DNA of 64,000 nt from Marinobacterium rhizophilum DSM 18822 (GTDB lineage: Bacteria > Pseudomonadota > Gammaproteobacteria > Pseudomonadales > Balneatricaceae): NCBI RefSeq assembly GCF_000378045.1, contig NZ_KB899094.1, positions 183,128-247,127 on the forward strand, in the 5' to 3' direction. The notes under the pieces were generated by a model, which was given only the letters and a program-made list of their open reading frames with translations, had not been told where the DNA came from and searched no databases. Shown piece by piece: positions 34,450 through 47,011 of the stretch. The translations under genes and the position numbers were made by a program. Positions within the stretch are counted from its first letter, which is position 1. Each line of letters opens with the position of its first letter.

Positions 34450-36270
34450 ATGCCCCATGAATCGCAAAGCCTGCTGCAGGCGGTGGTGGTGTTCCTGCTG
34501 GCCGCGGTGCTGATGGTTCCACTGGCCAAAAAGCTGCAGCTGGGGGCCGTGCTCGGTTACCTTTTGGCCGGCGTGCTGATCGGGCCTTCGGTGCTCGGGC
34601 TTATCCGCCAGCCCGAGAGCGTCAGCCATATCTCGGAGCTCGGGGTGGTGCTGCTGCTGTTCATCATCGGGCTTGAACTGTCACCGCGCAGGCTCTGGGT
34701 CATGCGCAGGTCCGTGTTCGGCGCGGGGCTGGCGCAGGTGTTGCTGTGCGGCGTCGCCATTGGTTCCGTGGCCTGGCTCGGCTTCGCGCAGGCGCCGGCC
34801 GCGGCGCTGGTGCTCGGGCTCGGCCTGGCGCTGTCGTCCACTGCGTTTGGCCTGCAGCTGCTGGCCGAGCGCAAGGAATTGCAGCGGCCCCACGGGCGCC
34901 TGGCGTTCGCCATTCTGCTGTTCCAGGATATCGCCGCCATACCGCTGATTGCGCTGGTGCCGCTGCTCAGTGGCGCCGGTGACGTGCCGGCCGATCACGG
35001 CTGGATGCCGTTGCTTCGGGTCGTCGGCAGTATCGGCCTGGTGGTGATCGGCGGGCGCTACCTGCTGCGTCCAGTGTTTCGCATCGTCGTGAAGACCGGC
35101 CTGCAGGAGGTGTCGACGGCCACGGCACTGCTGGTGGTGATCGGTACCGCCTGGCTGATGGAGCTCGCCGGCATCTCGATGGCGCTTGGCGGCTTCCTCG
35201 CCGGCCTGTTGCTGGCCGACTCCGAATATCGTCACGAACTGGAAGCCCAGATCGAACCCTTCAAGGGGCTGCTGCTCGGGCTTTTCTTTATCAGCGTCGG
35301 CATGACGGCACAAATCGGCCTGCTGTGGAGCGCGCCGCTGGTCGTGCTCGGTCTGACCCTGCTGCTGATTCTGCTGAAGCTGCCGCTGATTTTCGGTGTG
35401 GGGCGGCTGGCGGGCGGGCTGTCTGCCGACAGTGCCCTGAAGCTTGGCGTGGTGCTGGCCACCGGCGGCGAATTCGCCTTCGTGGTTTTCCAGATGGCTC
35501 GGGATCAGGGGCTGATTGGCGTGGCCGAGCACAGCTATCTGGTGCTGGTCATTACGCTGTCGATGGTTGTGACACCGCTGATCGTGCTCGGTCTGTCGGC
35601 ACTGCCCCGTGGCAAAGCCGTGCCGGTAGCCCGGGCGGTGCCCGAGGAATACAAGGCCATGGATCACGATACGCCGCGGGTGCTGATCGCCGGCATGGGG
35701 CGCATGGGGCAGATGGTCGCGCGACTGCTGCATGCGCAGCGGGTGCCCTTCGTGGCGCTGGATACCTCGGTCGAAACCATTGAGCTGACCCGCAGTTTTG
35801 GCCATATGCCGATCTTCTACGGCGACCCGTTGCGGCCGGAGATTCTGCGCGCCGCCCAGGCACCCGGTGTCGACTGCTTCGTGGTGGCGACCAACGATGC
35901 GCAGAATAACCGCCGGATCGTTGAGCGGCTGCGCCAGCTCTATCCTGGGATCAAGGTGATCGCCCGGGCCCGCGACCGCAGCGATGCGCGCTTTCTGCGC
36001 AGCCTTGGCGCCGTGCCGGTGCGCGAGGCGTTCTTTTCGAGCCTGGAGATGGGGCGCGAAACCCTGCTGACCCTTGGGTTCGAGTCGGCACAGGTGGATG
36101 TGCGGGTGCAGCGTTTTCGCCAGCACGACGAGGATCTGCTGGATGCGCAGTACGAGGTGCGGGGCGACGAGGCGGCGATCATGCAGACCGCCCGCGAGGC
36201 ACGGACCGAACTGGAAACGCTGTTCGAGTCCGATCGGTTCGAGGATACGAAGACCGCCGACAGGTCCTGA
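34450..36270 (+). CDS. CPA2-family cation:proton antiporter with RCK domain (KefB-like)
   Basis: 606 residues. Twelve or so membrane spans occupy about 1-385, with the family motifs GYLLAGVLIGPSVLGL, LLFIIGLELSPRRLW and LLFQDIAAIPLIALVPL. A cytoplasmic RCK_N Rossmann domain follows (VLIAGMGRMGQMVARLLHAQ near 408 to about 525). It should exchange K+ or Na+ for H+ across the inner membrane. A glutathione-gating partner (KefF/KefG) is not encoded beside it, so true KefB function is unproven. Confidence 0.9.
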   Translation: MPHESQSLLQAVVVFLLAAVLMVPLAKKLQLGAVLGYLLAGVLIGPSVLGLIRQPESVSHISELGVVLLLFIIGLELSPRRLWVMRRSVFGAGLAQVLLCGVAIGSVAWLGFAQAPAAALVLGLGLALSSTAFGLQLLAERKELQRPHGRLAFAILLFQDIAAIPLIALVPLLSGAGDVPADHGWMPLLRVVGSIGLVVIGGRYLLRPVFRIVVKTGLQEVSTATALLVVIGTAWLMELAGISMALGGFLAGLLLADSEYRHELEAQIEPFKGLLLGLFFISVGMTAQIGLLWSAPLVVLGLTLLLILLKLPLIFGVGRLAGGLSADSALKLGVVLATGGEFAFVVFQMARDQGLIGVAEHSYLVLVITLSMVVTPLIVLGLSALPRGKAVPVARAVPEEYKAMDHDTPRVLIAGMGRMGQMVARLLHAQRVPFVALDTSVETIELTRSFGHMPIFYGDPLRPEILRAAQAPGVDCFVVATNDAQNNRRIVERLRQLYPGIKVIARARDRSDARFLRSLGAVPVREAFFSSLEMGRETLLTLGFESAQVDVRVQRFRQHDEDLLDAQYEVRGDEAAIMQTAREARTELETLFESDRFEDTKTADRS

Positions 36271-36304
36271 GTCGGCCGTGCAGGGGACGTGGTCAAGTCA
36301 TATC

Positions 36305-36475
36305 GGACACCCCGGTTAAGCGGCTTTGGCCAACAGGCCCTTTCGTTCAAGCTCACTCGGACTTTGGTAACCCAGATAAGAATGTAACCGGTGGCTTCTC
36401 TAAAGCATCGTGAGGTAGTGGGTGATATCCGCCCGAGCTTCCTCCCGGGTCTCATAAGGACGGTCTCCACAGCGG
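36305..36475 (-). pseudogene. IS3-family transposase remnant (orfB C terminus)
   Basis: The minus strand reads GDRPYETREEARADITHYLT, then after a stop/frame change RSHRLHSYLGYQSPSELERK. This is the end of the integrase domain of IS3-type transposases (YN..R.HS.LGY.SP.E). Only about 50 codons remain; no left end or flanking target duplication is apparent. Confidence 0.8.
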
Positions 36476-36555
36476 AGTGAGCCGCCGAACGCCCTCTTAC
36501 CCGTTACGCTATTCTTTAGCAAAAGCGTATCGAGCGTGCTGACGAGGCGTCACCC

Positions 36556-38673
36556 ATGATTTTCAGAAGTCTTCGGGGCCGGTTGTTCTTACTTTTCCTA
36601 CTGGTGGTGGTACCGGTGCTGGTATTGATTGTTATCATCAATATCGAACAGCGGCAGCAGGCAGCGGAAAGGGTCAGGGAAGATGCGCTTCGCTTCATAC
36701 AACTGACGACCAGCCAGTATGAGCATCTGATCAAGGGCACCCGGCAGTTGTTGATCGCCTTGGCACTGTTGCCTTCGGTTCGCAGCCAGGACGCAGAAGC
36801 CTGCAGCTCCCTGTTTGGCGATCTGTTCAAACGCTATCCCTATTACACGACCCTGGGGGTGGCGAACCTCCAGGGCTACAGCTTCTGCAGCCCGCTAAGG
36901 TCAACGCGACCGGTTAATCTGGCGGATCGCGCCTACATCATCAGTGCGATGCACAGCCGGAACTTCGCCATCGGAGACTATGCGGTCGGTCGGAGAACGG
37001 GCAAGGCATCGCTGCATTTCGGTTATCCGGTGTTCGATCAGGAGGGGGGGGTACAGGGGGTCGTTTTCGCGGCCCTGGACCTCAAGTGGCTGGGGGCACT
37101 CGCTGCAGGTTTGCGCCTGGCGCCTGGAACCACGTTTTCGATATTCGACCGTAACGGTGTACTGCTGGTGCGCTATCCGGTCTCGCCACAGTGGGCCGTT
37201 GGCACATCGGCCGCGAAAAGCCCGTTATTCGAGGCGGCCGTTGCCCTTGCAGGTGAGGGCATCATCGAGGCGTCGGATCTGAGCGGCGTATCGAGCCTGT
37301 TCGCATTCGCACCGATTAACGATAGTACGAACGCTGGGAGCGGAACGGCACTCTATCTGGCGGTCGGCGTGCCCATCGATTCCGCTTTTGCGCCCGTTAA
37401 TTACACTTTTGTCCGTAACCTGATCATCGTCGGTGCCATTGCCCTCTTCGCTGTCATGGCAGCCTGGTGGTTCGGTAAGCGTGCGATTCTTCAGCCGGTA
37501 AGGGCTCTTCTTGACGCAACGGAACAACTGCAATCCGGGAACCTTGGAGCCCGCACCGGTATGCTGCCATCGCGTGGCGAACTCGCCCAGCTGGGGTGTG
37601 CATTCGATCAGATGGCCGAGCAGCTGGAGAGGCGAGAGTTGCAGTTGCGCCATTCTCTCGCTGAGGCGACGAAACTGAAAAATCTTCTCGATAGCGTTTT
37701 CTCTTCCATCGTCAGTGGTGTGATTACCACCGATACACAAGGCACTGTTACCCTCAATAATGCCGCTGCGCTTCGTATCCTGGGTTACCCTGATACCGAT
37801 GATCTTGCCGGGAAGAATGTGGCGGATCTCCGGGCGCCTCTGGGCAGCTTGCTGTTACCCCACATCTACCGGGTTGGCCATACCGGCGAAGCGATGGTAG
37901 GGCTTGAAAGCAGTATCGACGTGCCGCCCAGAGGAGTCGCGCACCTTCGGTTCAACCTCTCGACCCTCAGGGGGCAGCAGGAGACGCAGGGCATCGCCAT
38001 CGTCGTCGATGATGTCACGGAGAAGCGGCAGGTCGAGGCGCAGCGCCGCCTGCTCGAACACATGGTCTCACCCGTAATCCTCGCCCAGCTCGATCCGGAA
38101 CGTCTCAAACTGGGCGGCAAGCGCACGGAAATTACCGCCCTGTTTGCCGATATTCATGGCTTTACCCAGATCAGCGAGCAACTCAATCCAGAGGACCTGG
38201 TCGGGCTGCTCAATCGCTATCTTGCCGCCATGGCGAATGCGGTGCTGGCCGAGGAGGGAACCATCGACAAGTTCCTGGGGGATGCGGTCATGGCCTGGTT
38301 CAATGCGCCTCTGCCCCAGCCGGACCATGTCATCCGAGCGGTACGGGCGGCACTGACGATTCGCGATACCATAGCCGCTATGCATGAGGAGATTTCTCCA
38401 CTGTTCAGGCTTTCCTTTGGCGTGGGGCTACACGTTGGCGAAGCGGTACTGGGATTGGTCGGTACGCAGGAACGGATGGAGTACACGGCCATCGGCGATG
38501 ATATCAATATTGCCAAGCGCATTCAGGAGCATACGGGAGCCGGGCAGATTCTCATCAGCGCCGCCATTTACGAAAGGGTCAAAGAGCAGATCTCGGTAAG
38601 TCCGATAACGACCATCCAGGTCAAGGGCAAGAAAAAACCGCTGGAAGTCTATGAGCTGCTTGGTTTGAAATGA
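36556..38673 (+). CDS. Membrane-anchored class III adenylate/guanylate cyclase
   Basis: 705 residues. A membrane anchor at about 8-30, a periplasmic dCache-like sensor (30-290), a second span at about 293-315, HAMP (317-370), PAS (385-490) and a class III cyclase domain (about 515-700). Catalytic features are visible: metal Asp in LFADIHGFTQ, IDKFLGDAVMAWF with the second metal Asp, and YTAIGDDINIAKRIQ with the transition-state Asn/Arg. It probably makes cAMP in response to a periplasmic ligand. Start ATG 36556 has a weak GAGG-like site. Confidence 0.9.
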   Translation: MIFRSLRGRLFLLFLLVVVPVLVLIVIINIEQRQQAAERVREDALRFIQLTTSQYEHLIKGTRQLLIALALLPSVRSQDAEACSSLFGDLFKRYPYYTTLGVANLQGYSFCSPLRSTRPVNLADRAYIISAMHSRNFAIGDYAVGRRTGKASLHFGYPVFDQEGGVQGVVFAALDLKWLGALAAGLRLAPGTTFSIFDRNGVLLVRYPVSPQWAVGTSAAKSPLFEAAVALAGEGIIEASDLSGVSSLFAFAPINDSTNAGSGTALYLAVGVPIDSAFAPVNYTFVRNLIIVGAIALFAVMAAWWFGKRAILQPVRALLDATEQLQSGNLGARTGMLPSRGELAQLGCAFDQMAEQLERRELQLRHSLAEATKLKNLLDSVFSSIVSGVITTDTQGTVTLNNAAALRILGYPDTDDLAGKNVADLRAPLGSLLLPHIYRVGHTGEAMVGLESSIDVPPRGVAHLRFNLSTLRGQQETQGIAIVVDDVTEKRQVEAQRRLLEHMVSPVILAQLDPERLKLGGKRTEITALFADIHGFTQISEQLNPEDLVGLLNRYLAAMANAVLAEEGTIDKFLGDAVMAWFNAPLPQPDHVIRAVRAALTIRDTIAAMHEEISPLFRLSFGVGLHVGEAVLGLVGTQERMEYTAIGDDINIAKRIQEHTGAGQILISAAIYERVKEQISVSPITTIQVKGKKKPLEVYELLGLK

Positions 38674-38779
38674 GATTGTGAGGGCGTTCAGAAGGTGCAG
38701 GGCATTGCCCTGGCGGACCGAGACGGCCCTGGACGACGGTCCGATAACGGGGTTTGCTGGATTTGATAGGAGCAGCGAC

Positions 38780-41709
<2,930 letters not shown>

Positions 41710-43476
41710 TCAGGGGTCTTCGAATCGGTACTCCATCTGCCAGCCTCGGCCCTGCCGGGCGTCATTGGTGACAAACCAGACCAGCACCTGGTTACTCCAG
41801 GTTCGCAGTACAGGGGGCAGATCGGGCCCGCTGAACATGGCCATAATCTTTTCATGGGTTCCTGCGCCATTGAAAAAATACAGCAGGTCAGTGCGTGGTT
41901 GTGTATCGAACTGAGTGAACCAGAGGCGCACGACCTTTCCCGGCGGGGCGGTAATCAGCCATTTGCAATCGGTATTGAACGCATAGTCGTTGGCTCCGCT
42001 GCCTTCTTCGATACTGCCTTCTGCATCCAGACGCACCGTTCCATCGCAGTATTGTCGGCTGACATCGATCGTGCGGGGGCGGTACTCCAACAGCGTGTCG
42101 AGGTCGTTGCCGGCCCTGGGCAGTTCAAGCGTCACGCGTACGGTGGTGCCGGCCAGGTACACCGATTCCGGCAGCTCGGACAACGGGTAACGTTTTACCG
42201 GCTGTGCTTGCGCACTGTCGCCAGTATAGAAATTCACGATGGCACCGCCAAAAGACCCGGTACGGTGATGGGATTTGAACTCGAACCCCTCGATGGCTCC
42301 CTTCGGCGCGATGTCCCAGGTCATCGTTTGTGTCTCTGGGCTGCTGTGCAGGCGCAAATACCCCTGGGAACGTTCGGGCTGATGTGCTTGCGGCCCGCTA
42401 TTGCGCAACAGGTCGCAGCGCATGGCTGCCGCCACGTTGAGCGTTCCCGCGCCCAGTTTGGCGGCAAAACGCGAGTCGGTTGTGTCGAACAGGTCGGCAG
42501 ACTGCTTGAGGCAGGCAACAAGCTCGCTGGCCGAGCGGGAAGGGTGACTGAGTTTGACCATTGCCGCCGCGACAGCGACCAGTGCCGCCGACTGGGAGCT
42601 GCCCTGTCTGACAGCATGCCGGTTGTCCCCGGTCGAACTGGCGCTCTGGATATCGACACCCGGCGCCGCCAGATCCACGAAGTCACCATAGCTTGAGAGT
42701 CCGCTCTTGCGGCCCTGATGGTCCAGTGCGGCGACTGCGAGCACACCGTCCTGGGCGGCCGGATACTGCGCAATATCCTGCGGGACATTTCCGGCGGACG
42801 CGACGATCAACACGCCCCGGCGCCGGGCCCGCTCGAGTATATCCTCCTCCGGAGCGGATATATGGCCAACGCCCCAGGCGCTGATGATGATATCCGCGCC
42901 GGCGTTGATCGCATATTCGATGCCTTTGTAGCCGTCTTTTACATAGGTGCGGGTCGCCTGGTCGGATACCGCTTTTACCGGCAGCAGCTGGATCAGGTCC
43001 CGTGCTTTACCGCCAAACGCCCGGCTGGCTGCACGTGTCACCACCCCGGCCAGGTGCGTGCCGTGATAGTACTCTTGCATGCGTTCGGCAGCAGGCTCGA
43101 CATCGTTATCCTGATCGGAGACATCCCAGCCCTGCACATCATCCACAGCACCATTGCCGTCGTCATCGATACCGTTTGCAGGAATTTCACCGGGGTTGGT
43201 CCGTATGAAGCCCTGCAGATCCTGGTGCGACAGGCGAAAGCCATCATCGACGATGGCGATGACCACCGCAGGCTGGCCGGGAGGCACAGTGGCCTCAGTG
43301 GGCACGCGGGCCGCATCGAGGTACCAGTCGCCCGCCGCACTGTCTGTCGCCAGGGCCTCACTGGCCATGCAGCAAAGTGACAACAGGGTGGCCAGGCAGT
43401 GTCGTGCCACGGTCCGGCGAAACAACACGACCAGGCCCATCCCGACGGACAGGCGTGCACCGGTTCGATGTCGCAC
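41710..43476 (-). CDS. Secreted subtilisin-family protease with C-terminal CUB domain
   Basis: 588 residues from GTG 43476, with GAGGG 7 nt upstream. A signal peptide ends near residue 43 (ASEALA). The S8 catalytic triad is visible: Asp77 in VVIAIVDDGF, His in YYHGTHLAGV near 150, Ser in RQGSSQSAALVA near 295. A CUB-like domain fills roughly the last 110 residues (CDGTVRLDAEG, DCKWLITAPPGKVVRLWFTQF, LLYFFNGAG). CUB domains are uncommon on bacterial subtilisins and suggest substrate binding. It lies 13 bp after the collagen-like gene. Confidence 0.9.
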   Translation of the reverse strand: MRHRTGARLSVGMGLVVLFRRTVARHCLATLLSLCCMASEALATDSAAGDWYLDAARVPTEATVPPGQPAVVIAIVDDGFRLSHQDLQGFIRTNPGEIPANGIDDDGNGAVDDVQGWDVSDQDNDVEPAAERMQEYYHGTHLAGVVTRAASRAFGGKARDLIQLLPVKAVSDQATRTYVKDGYKGIEYAINAGADIIISAWGVGHISAPEEDILERARRRGVLIVASAGNVPQDIAQYPAAQDGVLAVAALDHQGRKSGLSSYGDFVDLAAPGVDIQSASSTGDNRHAVRQGSSQSAALVAVAAAMVKLSHPSRSASELVACLKQSADLFDTTDSRFAAKLGAGTLNVAAAMRCDLLRNSGPQAHQPERSQGYLRLHSSPETQTMTWDIAPKGAIEGFEFKSHHRTGSFGGAIVNFYTGDSAQAQPVKRYPLSELPESVYLAGTTVRVTLELPRAGNDLDTLLEYRPRTIDVSRQYCDGTVRLDAEGSIEEGSGANDYAFNTDCKWLITAPPGKVVRLWFTQFDTQPRTDLLYFFNGAGTHEKIMAMFSGPDLPPVLRTWSNQVLVWFVTNDARQGRGWQMEYRFEDP

Positions 43477-43489
43477 AGTGATTCCCTCG

Positions 43490-44491
43490 CTAGTGCGTCT
43501 CAACCCCCGCTTTCTGACCCAGGGTACGGGGTGTCAGGCCGGGGCCATTGCCTGGATGTACCGACACGCGTCCGCGCAGATCAGGCAGTGCAAAGGTTGT
43601 TTGACCGTCGCCACCAAAGGTGGTGCCGAGAATTGAGAAAAGCGCAGTATTTTGACTGATGGCGAGCAGTTGCCCATTACAGAGCGCCCAGCCCCGCGGG
43701 GCGAAATTGCCGGCAAACATGATGATTTCACCAATAAACGGATTTTCCGCATTCCGGGACGGGTAGAGGCCCTGCAGCGCAATGATGTAATTGACGCCCA
43801 GCCAGGGCTGCATGTTGTTTTCGGGCGCATCGCCCGCAGGTTGTTGTGCAATCCAGTTGTTGCCATCCCAGGTCAGCAGGTCTCCATTCGCTGTGCCATC
43901 CACCACACCGCTTTCGCCCATCGGTCCCTGTGGACCTTCAGGGCCTTGCTCTCCCTGAGGACCTTGCGGGCCCTGTGGGCCTTCAGGGCCCGGTACACCC
44001 TGTGGTCCTTGCGGTCCCTGTGGACCTTCAGGTCCCTGCTCACCCTGTGGCCCTGCGGGCCCCTCCGGGCCTGCTGGTCCCATCGGTCCTTCAGGACCCT
44101 CGGGGCCCGCCACGCCAAAGGTCAAATCATAAGCGTCGCGTATCTTGTCGTCGCCAACGGTCAGCCGATAGTCCCCGTCAGCGGGTAGCCCTTCGGCCGA
44201 CAGATCGCAAAGAATGGTTTGTGGCATCGCCAGCACATCAGCAAAGCAGAGATCGCTGATATCCCCCAGGCCGCTGTCATTCCCAAGGCTGACCGTCAGC
44301 GGATCGGCCAGGTCGAAAAAGTCTCCGCTGATCAGCACACTCCCTGCGACAAAGTCGACATGGACAGCTGAAATGTTCAGCGGTGTCTTGTTGTCATTCT
44401 TGGCCTCGGCCATGGCCGTATGCAGCGCGCCGGCCACCATCAACGCCCCAACGCCAAGCAACGCTGCGTTTTTCCGTATCGAACTGCTCAT
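43490..44491 (-). CDS. Secreted collagen-like protein with phage tail-collar domain
   Basis: 333 residues. A signal peptide (about 1-28) is followed by an IPT-like beta domain (35-125), about 20 uninterrupted Gly-X-Y triplets ([20 protein letters not shown] onward, about 130-195), then a tail-collar domain ([20 protein letters not shown] to [15 protein letters not shown]). Such proteins trimerise through the Gly-X-Y region and display the collar tip. Pairing with a CUB protease suggests an extracellular adhesin or fibre and its processor; that is inference. Confidence 0.88.
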   Translation of the reverse strand: MSSSIRKNAALLGVGALMVAGALHTAMAEAKNDNKTPLNISAVHVDFVAGSVLISGDFFDLADPLTVSLGNDSGLGDISDLCFADVLAMPQTILCDLSAEGLPADGDYRLTVGDDKIRDAYDLTFGVAGPEGPEGPMGPAGPEGPAGPQGEQGPEGPQGPQGPQGVPGPEGPQGPQGPQGEQGPEGPQGPMGESGVVDGTANGDLLTWDGNNWIAQQPAGDAPENNMQPWLGVNYIIALQGLYPSRNAENPFIGEIIMFAGNFAPRGWALCNGQLLAISQNTALFSILGTTFGGDGQTTFALPDLRGRVSVHPGNGPGLTPRTLGQKAGVETH

Positions 44492-44825
44492 CTGTCATTC
44501 CCCCATACGCCGCAAAGGCGCAAGTATCCGTCTCAGGGGGACGACCTGCTGTACCCCTCAACACCCCCGGTAATGGGCAGATTGGAAGCCGGCTTGTGGT
44601 ATTCGCTAATGCCTTTGCCAGCCCGTAGTTCCAAAGACCCTGACTGCAACTATAGAAGAGGGATCAGTCGTTTGCGCCCGCGATTGCCTGGCCGCTGCCA
44701 CACGGCCCCCTGCGCTTTTCAACACAGGGACCGGGAGGCTTTATAGCGGGTGGGGTTAGGTAATTCCGAGCGGGCTCAGGACAAACGGATTATTCGAGTG
44801 CGCCGGTGCAGGTCTGCGTGGTTCG
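44492..44825. other. Intergenic region upstream of the collagen-like gene
   Basis: The 334-bp gap holds no credible ORF. On the minus strand it contains several self-complementary G/C-rich stretches, such as GGGCTGGCAAAGGC and ACAAGCCGGCTTCC, that could fold in the long 5' leader of the collagen-like gene. I could not match it to a known riboswitch. Confidence 0.35.
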
Positions 44826-46139
44826 CTAAACCGGGCTCCATCCCACGCTGTCAAACAGCGCCAGGCCACGCTGGCCCGACCAGACCAGTGCCGCCAGCAG
44901 GCACGGCGTGGCCAGCAGGGTGCGAAACGATAACTGTGGCAACGGCCAGTACCGCCCCAATAGCCAGAGGAGTGGCAAGGCAATTGTGTAGATCGATAGC
45001 TGGGCCAGTTCGACGCCAGCGTTGAATCCGAACCACAGCATCAGCAGGTCGCTGGGCGTCTGGCCGCTGGCCTGTTGCAGCATAAACGCAAAGCCCAGCC
45101 CGTGCAGCAGGCCGATGAAAAACACCCGGCCGGCCAGCAGGCGCTGCTCAAGGCCCAGCAGCAGGCAGGCGCCGCTGTACAGAATCGACAGGGCGATGCC
45201 GGTTTCGATCAGCGGAATAAACCAGGGGGCAGTGCTTAGCAGGCCCGCAGCACCTATTGCCAGCGTGATCGAGTGTCCGAGCGTGAAGGCCAGCGAATTG
45301 CGCAGGAATCCCCGAACGTTCCGGGCGACCAGAATCAGGATCAGCATGAAGAGCACATGATCAAGGCCTGCCATCGCATGATAGACGCCCGCACGAACGC
45401 TATCGCGCAGGCTCCTGGCAGGTTCGGCGGCGCCAAGGCGTTGCTGCAAGACACCTGCGGAGCTGAACCGGGTGCGTTGCGCGCCTTCGTGCAGGGTGAC
45501 GATGTTAATTGAACGTGCTGCTATCACCGGCCACTCGGCTGGAGTGCTGCGAATTTCGCTCAGACTCTGCAGAGCTCTGCCGGGGTAAAAAATACGAAAA
45601 TCAACCACCGCATCAGAGAGCGCCAAGGGGCCCTGGCTGATATCCAGCGGGGAGTTCAGCGCCGCGCTGATCTGGGGCAGGTGGGTGAAAGGACTGCGCT
45701 CGGCGATCGGCTGAATGCGAATGGCGCTGATGTGCGGTGGCTCTGTTTCACGGTCCTGTGCCGGCAGTGCATCAACCAGCAGCAGCGACTGGCGGATGCG
45801 TTCACGCAGTGCTGCAGGCGATGCCAACAGTGCCTGGGTGTCCAGCAATAGCGCATCGGGACTGTCCAGTGACTGATGGGCCTGAGTGTAGGGCACACCG
45901 CGTGCAGGGACCTTCGGACTCCAGTCTGTTGGCAGCAGAACGGAGGCCAGTGGCAGGCGGGCATGAATCAGGGTGCCGCCATCATGGGCTTCGATGTGCA
46001 GGATGCGGGCAAGAAAGTTCTGAAAATGCGCCTGGGCCGGTACGCAGGTCATCAGCAACAACAGCGCAAGCAAGGGTTTTGCGAGTACGGACCCGCCCCT
46101 GGGCGGGGGGTTCGCGATCAAGTCCGGGTGGGCGGGCAT
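44826..46139 (-). CDS. HupE/UreJ-family membrane protein with N-terminal exported domain
   Basis: 437 residues with GAGGTG before ATG 46139. A signal-like span near 20-36 leads a soluble domain to about 235, followed by the HupE/UreJ_2 membrane bundle: GVYHAMAGLDHVLFMLILIL then SLAFTLGHSITLAIGAAGL and GRVFFIGLLHGLGFAFMLQ, whose His residues suit metal transport. HupE proteins move nickel or cobalt; here the PQQ-enzyme neighbours leave the metal open. It is the last gene of the minus-strand array. Confidence 0.85.
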   Translation of the reverse strand: MPAHPDLIANPPPRGGSVLAKPLLALLLLMTCVPAQAHFQNFLARILHIEAHDGGTLIHARLPLASVLLPTDWSPKVPARGVPYTQAHQSLDSPDALLLDTQALLASPAALRERIRQSLLLVDALPAQDRETEPPHISAIRIQPIAERSPFTHLPQISAALNSPLDISQGPLALSDAVVDFRIFYPGRALQSLSEIRSTPAEWPVIAARSINIVTLHEGAQRTRFSSAGVLQQRLGAAEPARSLRDSVRAGVYHAMAGLDHVLFMLILILVARNVRGFLRNSLAFTLGHSITLAIGAAGLLSTAPWFIPLIETGIALSILYSGACLLLGLEQRLLAGRVFFIGLLHGLGFAFMLQQASGQTPSDLLMLWFGFNAGVELAQLSIYTIALPLLWLLGRYWPLPQLSFRTLLATPCLLAALVWSGQRGLALFDSVGWSPV

Positions 46140-46208
46140 GGGGTCACCTCTGAAAACGCTGCCCCGAAGGGCAGCGGGGTTGTACAGGGCGGTATTAGCC
46201 GAACAGCA

Positions 46209-46796
46209 TTATCCGCGTGGGTCCCAGAGCCGGTCGGTGGTGGTCTTTTCGTAACCCTTGCCGTTGGGCGCCGAGACAAGCTCCATCTGCATGCCCCAGG
46301 GCGACATGAAGTAAATCCAGGTCAGCCCCTCAAGCGGGCCATCGGTGAAGGGGTGTGGCTCGCCAAGAAAGCGCACGCCCTGTTCCTTCATGGAGGCGAT
46401 GGCGATATCCAGATCATCAACATAAAAGGCAATGTGGTGACCGCCGATATCGCTGTTTTTGGGCTGCGTTTTGCGCTGATCCGGTGAGCTGTATTCGAAA
46501 ATTTCAAAGTTGGTGCCGTTGCCACAGCGCACCAGGTGCGCCACCGGAATTTCGGCGCGCGGGTTTACGTCCAGGTTGTCCTGCATCCAGTTGTCCTCAA
46601 AGGGACCGAACGGGCCGATGGTGAAAAAGGCCTGACAACCCATTACATCCACCAGGAAGTCCACCGCCTGATCGGTATCCGGAACAGTAAAGCCGAAATG
46701 GTCAGTCCCGCGTACACCGGGGGTCGTGGCGCTGGCGAGGGTACAGAGGCTGCTGAGCAGCAGGATGAAGAGCGCTTTGCAATATCGTGAAGCCAT
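46209..46796 (-). CDS. Exported VOC-family protein
   Basis: 195 residues from ATG 46796, with AAGGAAA upstream. A Sec signal peptide (about 1-23, ending LASATT) makes it periplasmic, unusual for VOC proteins. The fold is clear: GTDHFGFTVPDTDQAVDFLV and GGHHIAFYVDDLDIAIASMK, with metal-ligand His and Glu positions (WGMQMELVSAP). It has its own sigma-54 promoter at 46841-46855. It may act on an aldehyde or ketol made by the neighbouring dehydrogenases. Confidence 0.87.
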   Translation of the reverse strand: MASRYCKALFILLLSSLCTLASATTPGVRGTDHFGFTVPDTDQAVDFLVDVMGCQAFFTIGPFGPFEDNWMQDNLDVNPRAEIPVAHLVRCGNGTNFEIFEYSSPDQRKTQPKNSDIGGHHIAFYVDDLDIAIASMKEQGVRFLGEPHPFTDGPLEGLTWIYFMSPWGMQMELVSAPNGKGYEKTTTDRLWDPRG

Positions 46797-46840
46797 GAAA
46801 GGTTTCCTTCTTATGTTTATGGTTAGGCCAGTAGGCTTGA

Positions 46841-46855
46841 GCAATTTGAATGCCA
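46841..46855 (-). promoter_or_regulatory. Sigma-54 promoter of the exported VOC gene
   Basis: On the minus strand TGGCATTCAAATTGC has -24 GG and -12 GC exactly 10 bp apart, a near-perfect sigma-54 promoter. The -12 lies 45 bp before the ATG at 46796. A 22-bp palindrome 114 bp upstream supplies a likely enhancer site. Confidence 0.85.
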
Positions 46856-46968
46856 GTGGATGGCTGGCATTGGTAAATAACCGCCAAACACCTTGGTGGC
46901 TGGCCGTGCGCCCGGGAAGACGCTTGGGCCGAGCGCGGCGCTGCAACGGTTATGCGGTGGCGCAGATG

Positions 46969-46990
46969 CAGACTGTCGCGCGACAGTCTG
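46969..46990. promoter_or_regulatory. Palindromic enhancer site (TGTCGC type)
   Basis: The core AGACTGTCGCGCGACAGTCT (46970-46989) is perfectly palindromic and one more base pair matches on each side. Related TGTCGC-centred sequences lie before the E1 alpha gene (56414-56462) and before the PQQ dehydrogenase gene (50023-50034). It is the expected type of site for a Fis-family activator such as the AcoR-like protein at 57486. Confidence 0.7.
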
Positions 46991-47011
46991 TGGCAGCGGC
47001 GCAGGTTTTGG

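Noticed and set aside
44580..44660. Possible c-di-GMP (GEMM-type) riboswitch upstream of the collagen-like gene
   Set aside because: GGCAAAGGC-like pieces are present, but the conserved core order and the paired helices of the GEMM consensus could not be found.
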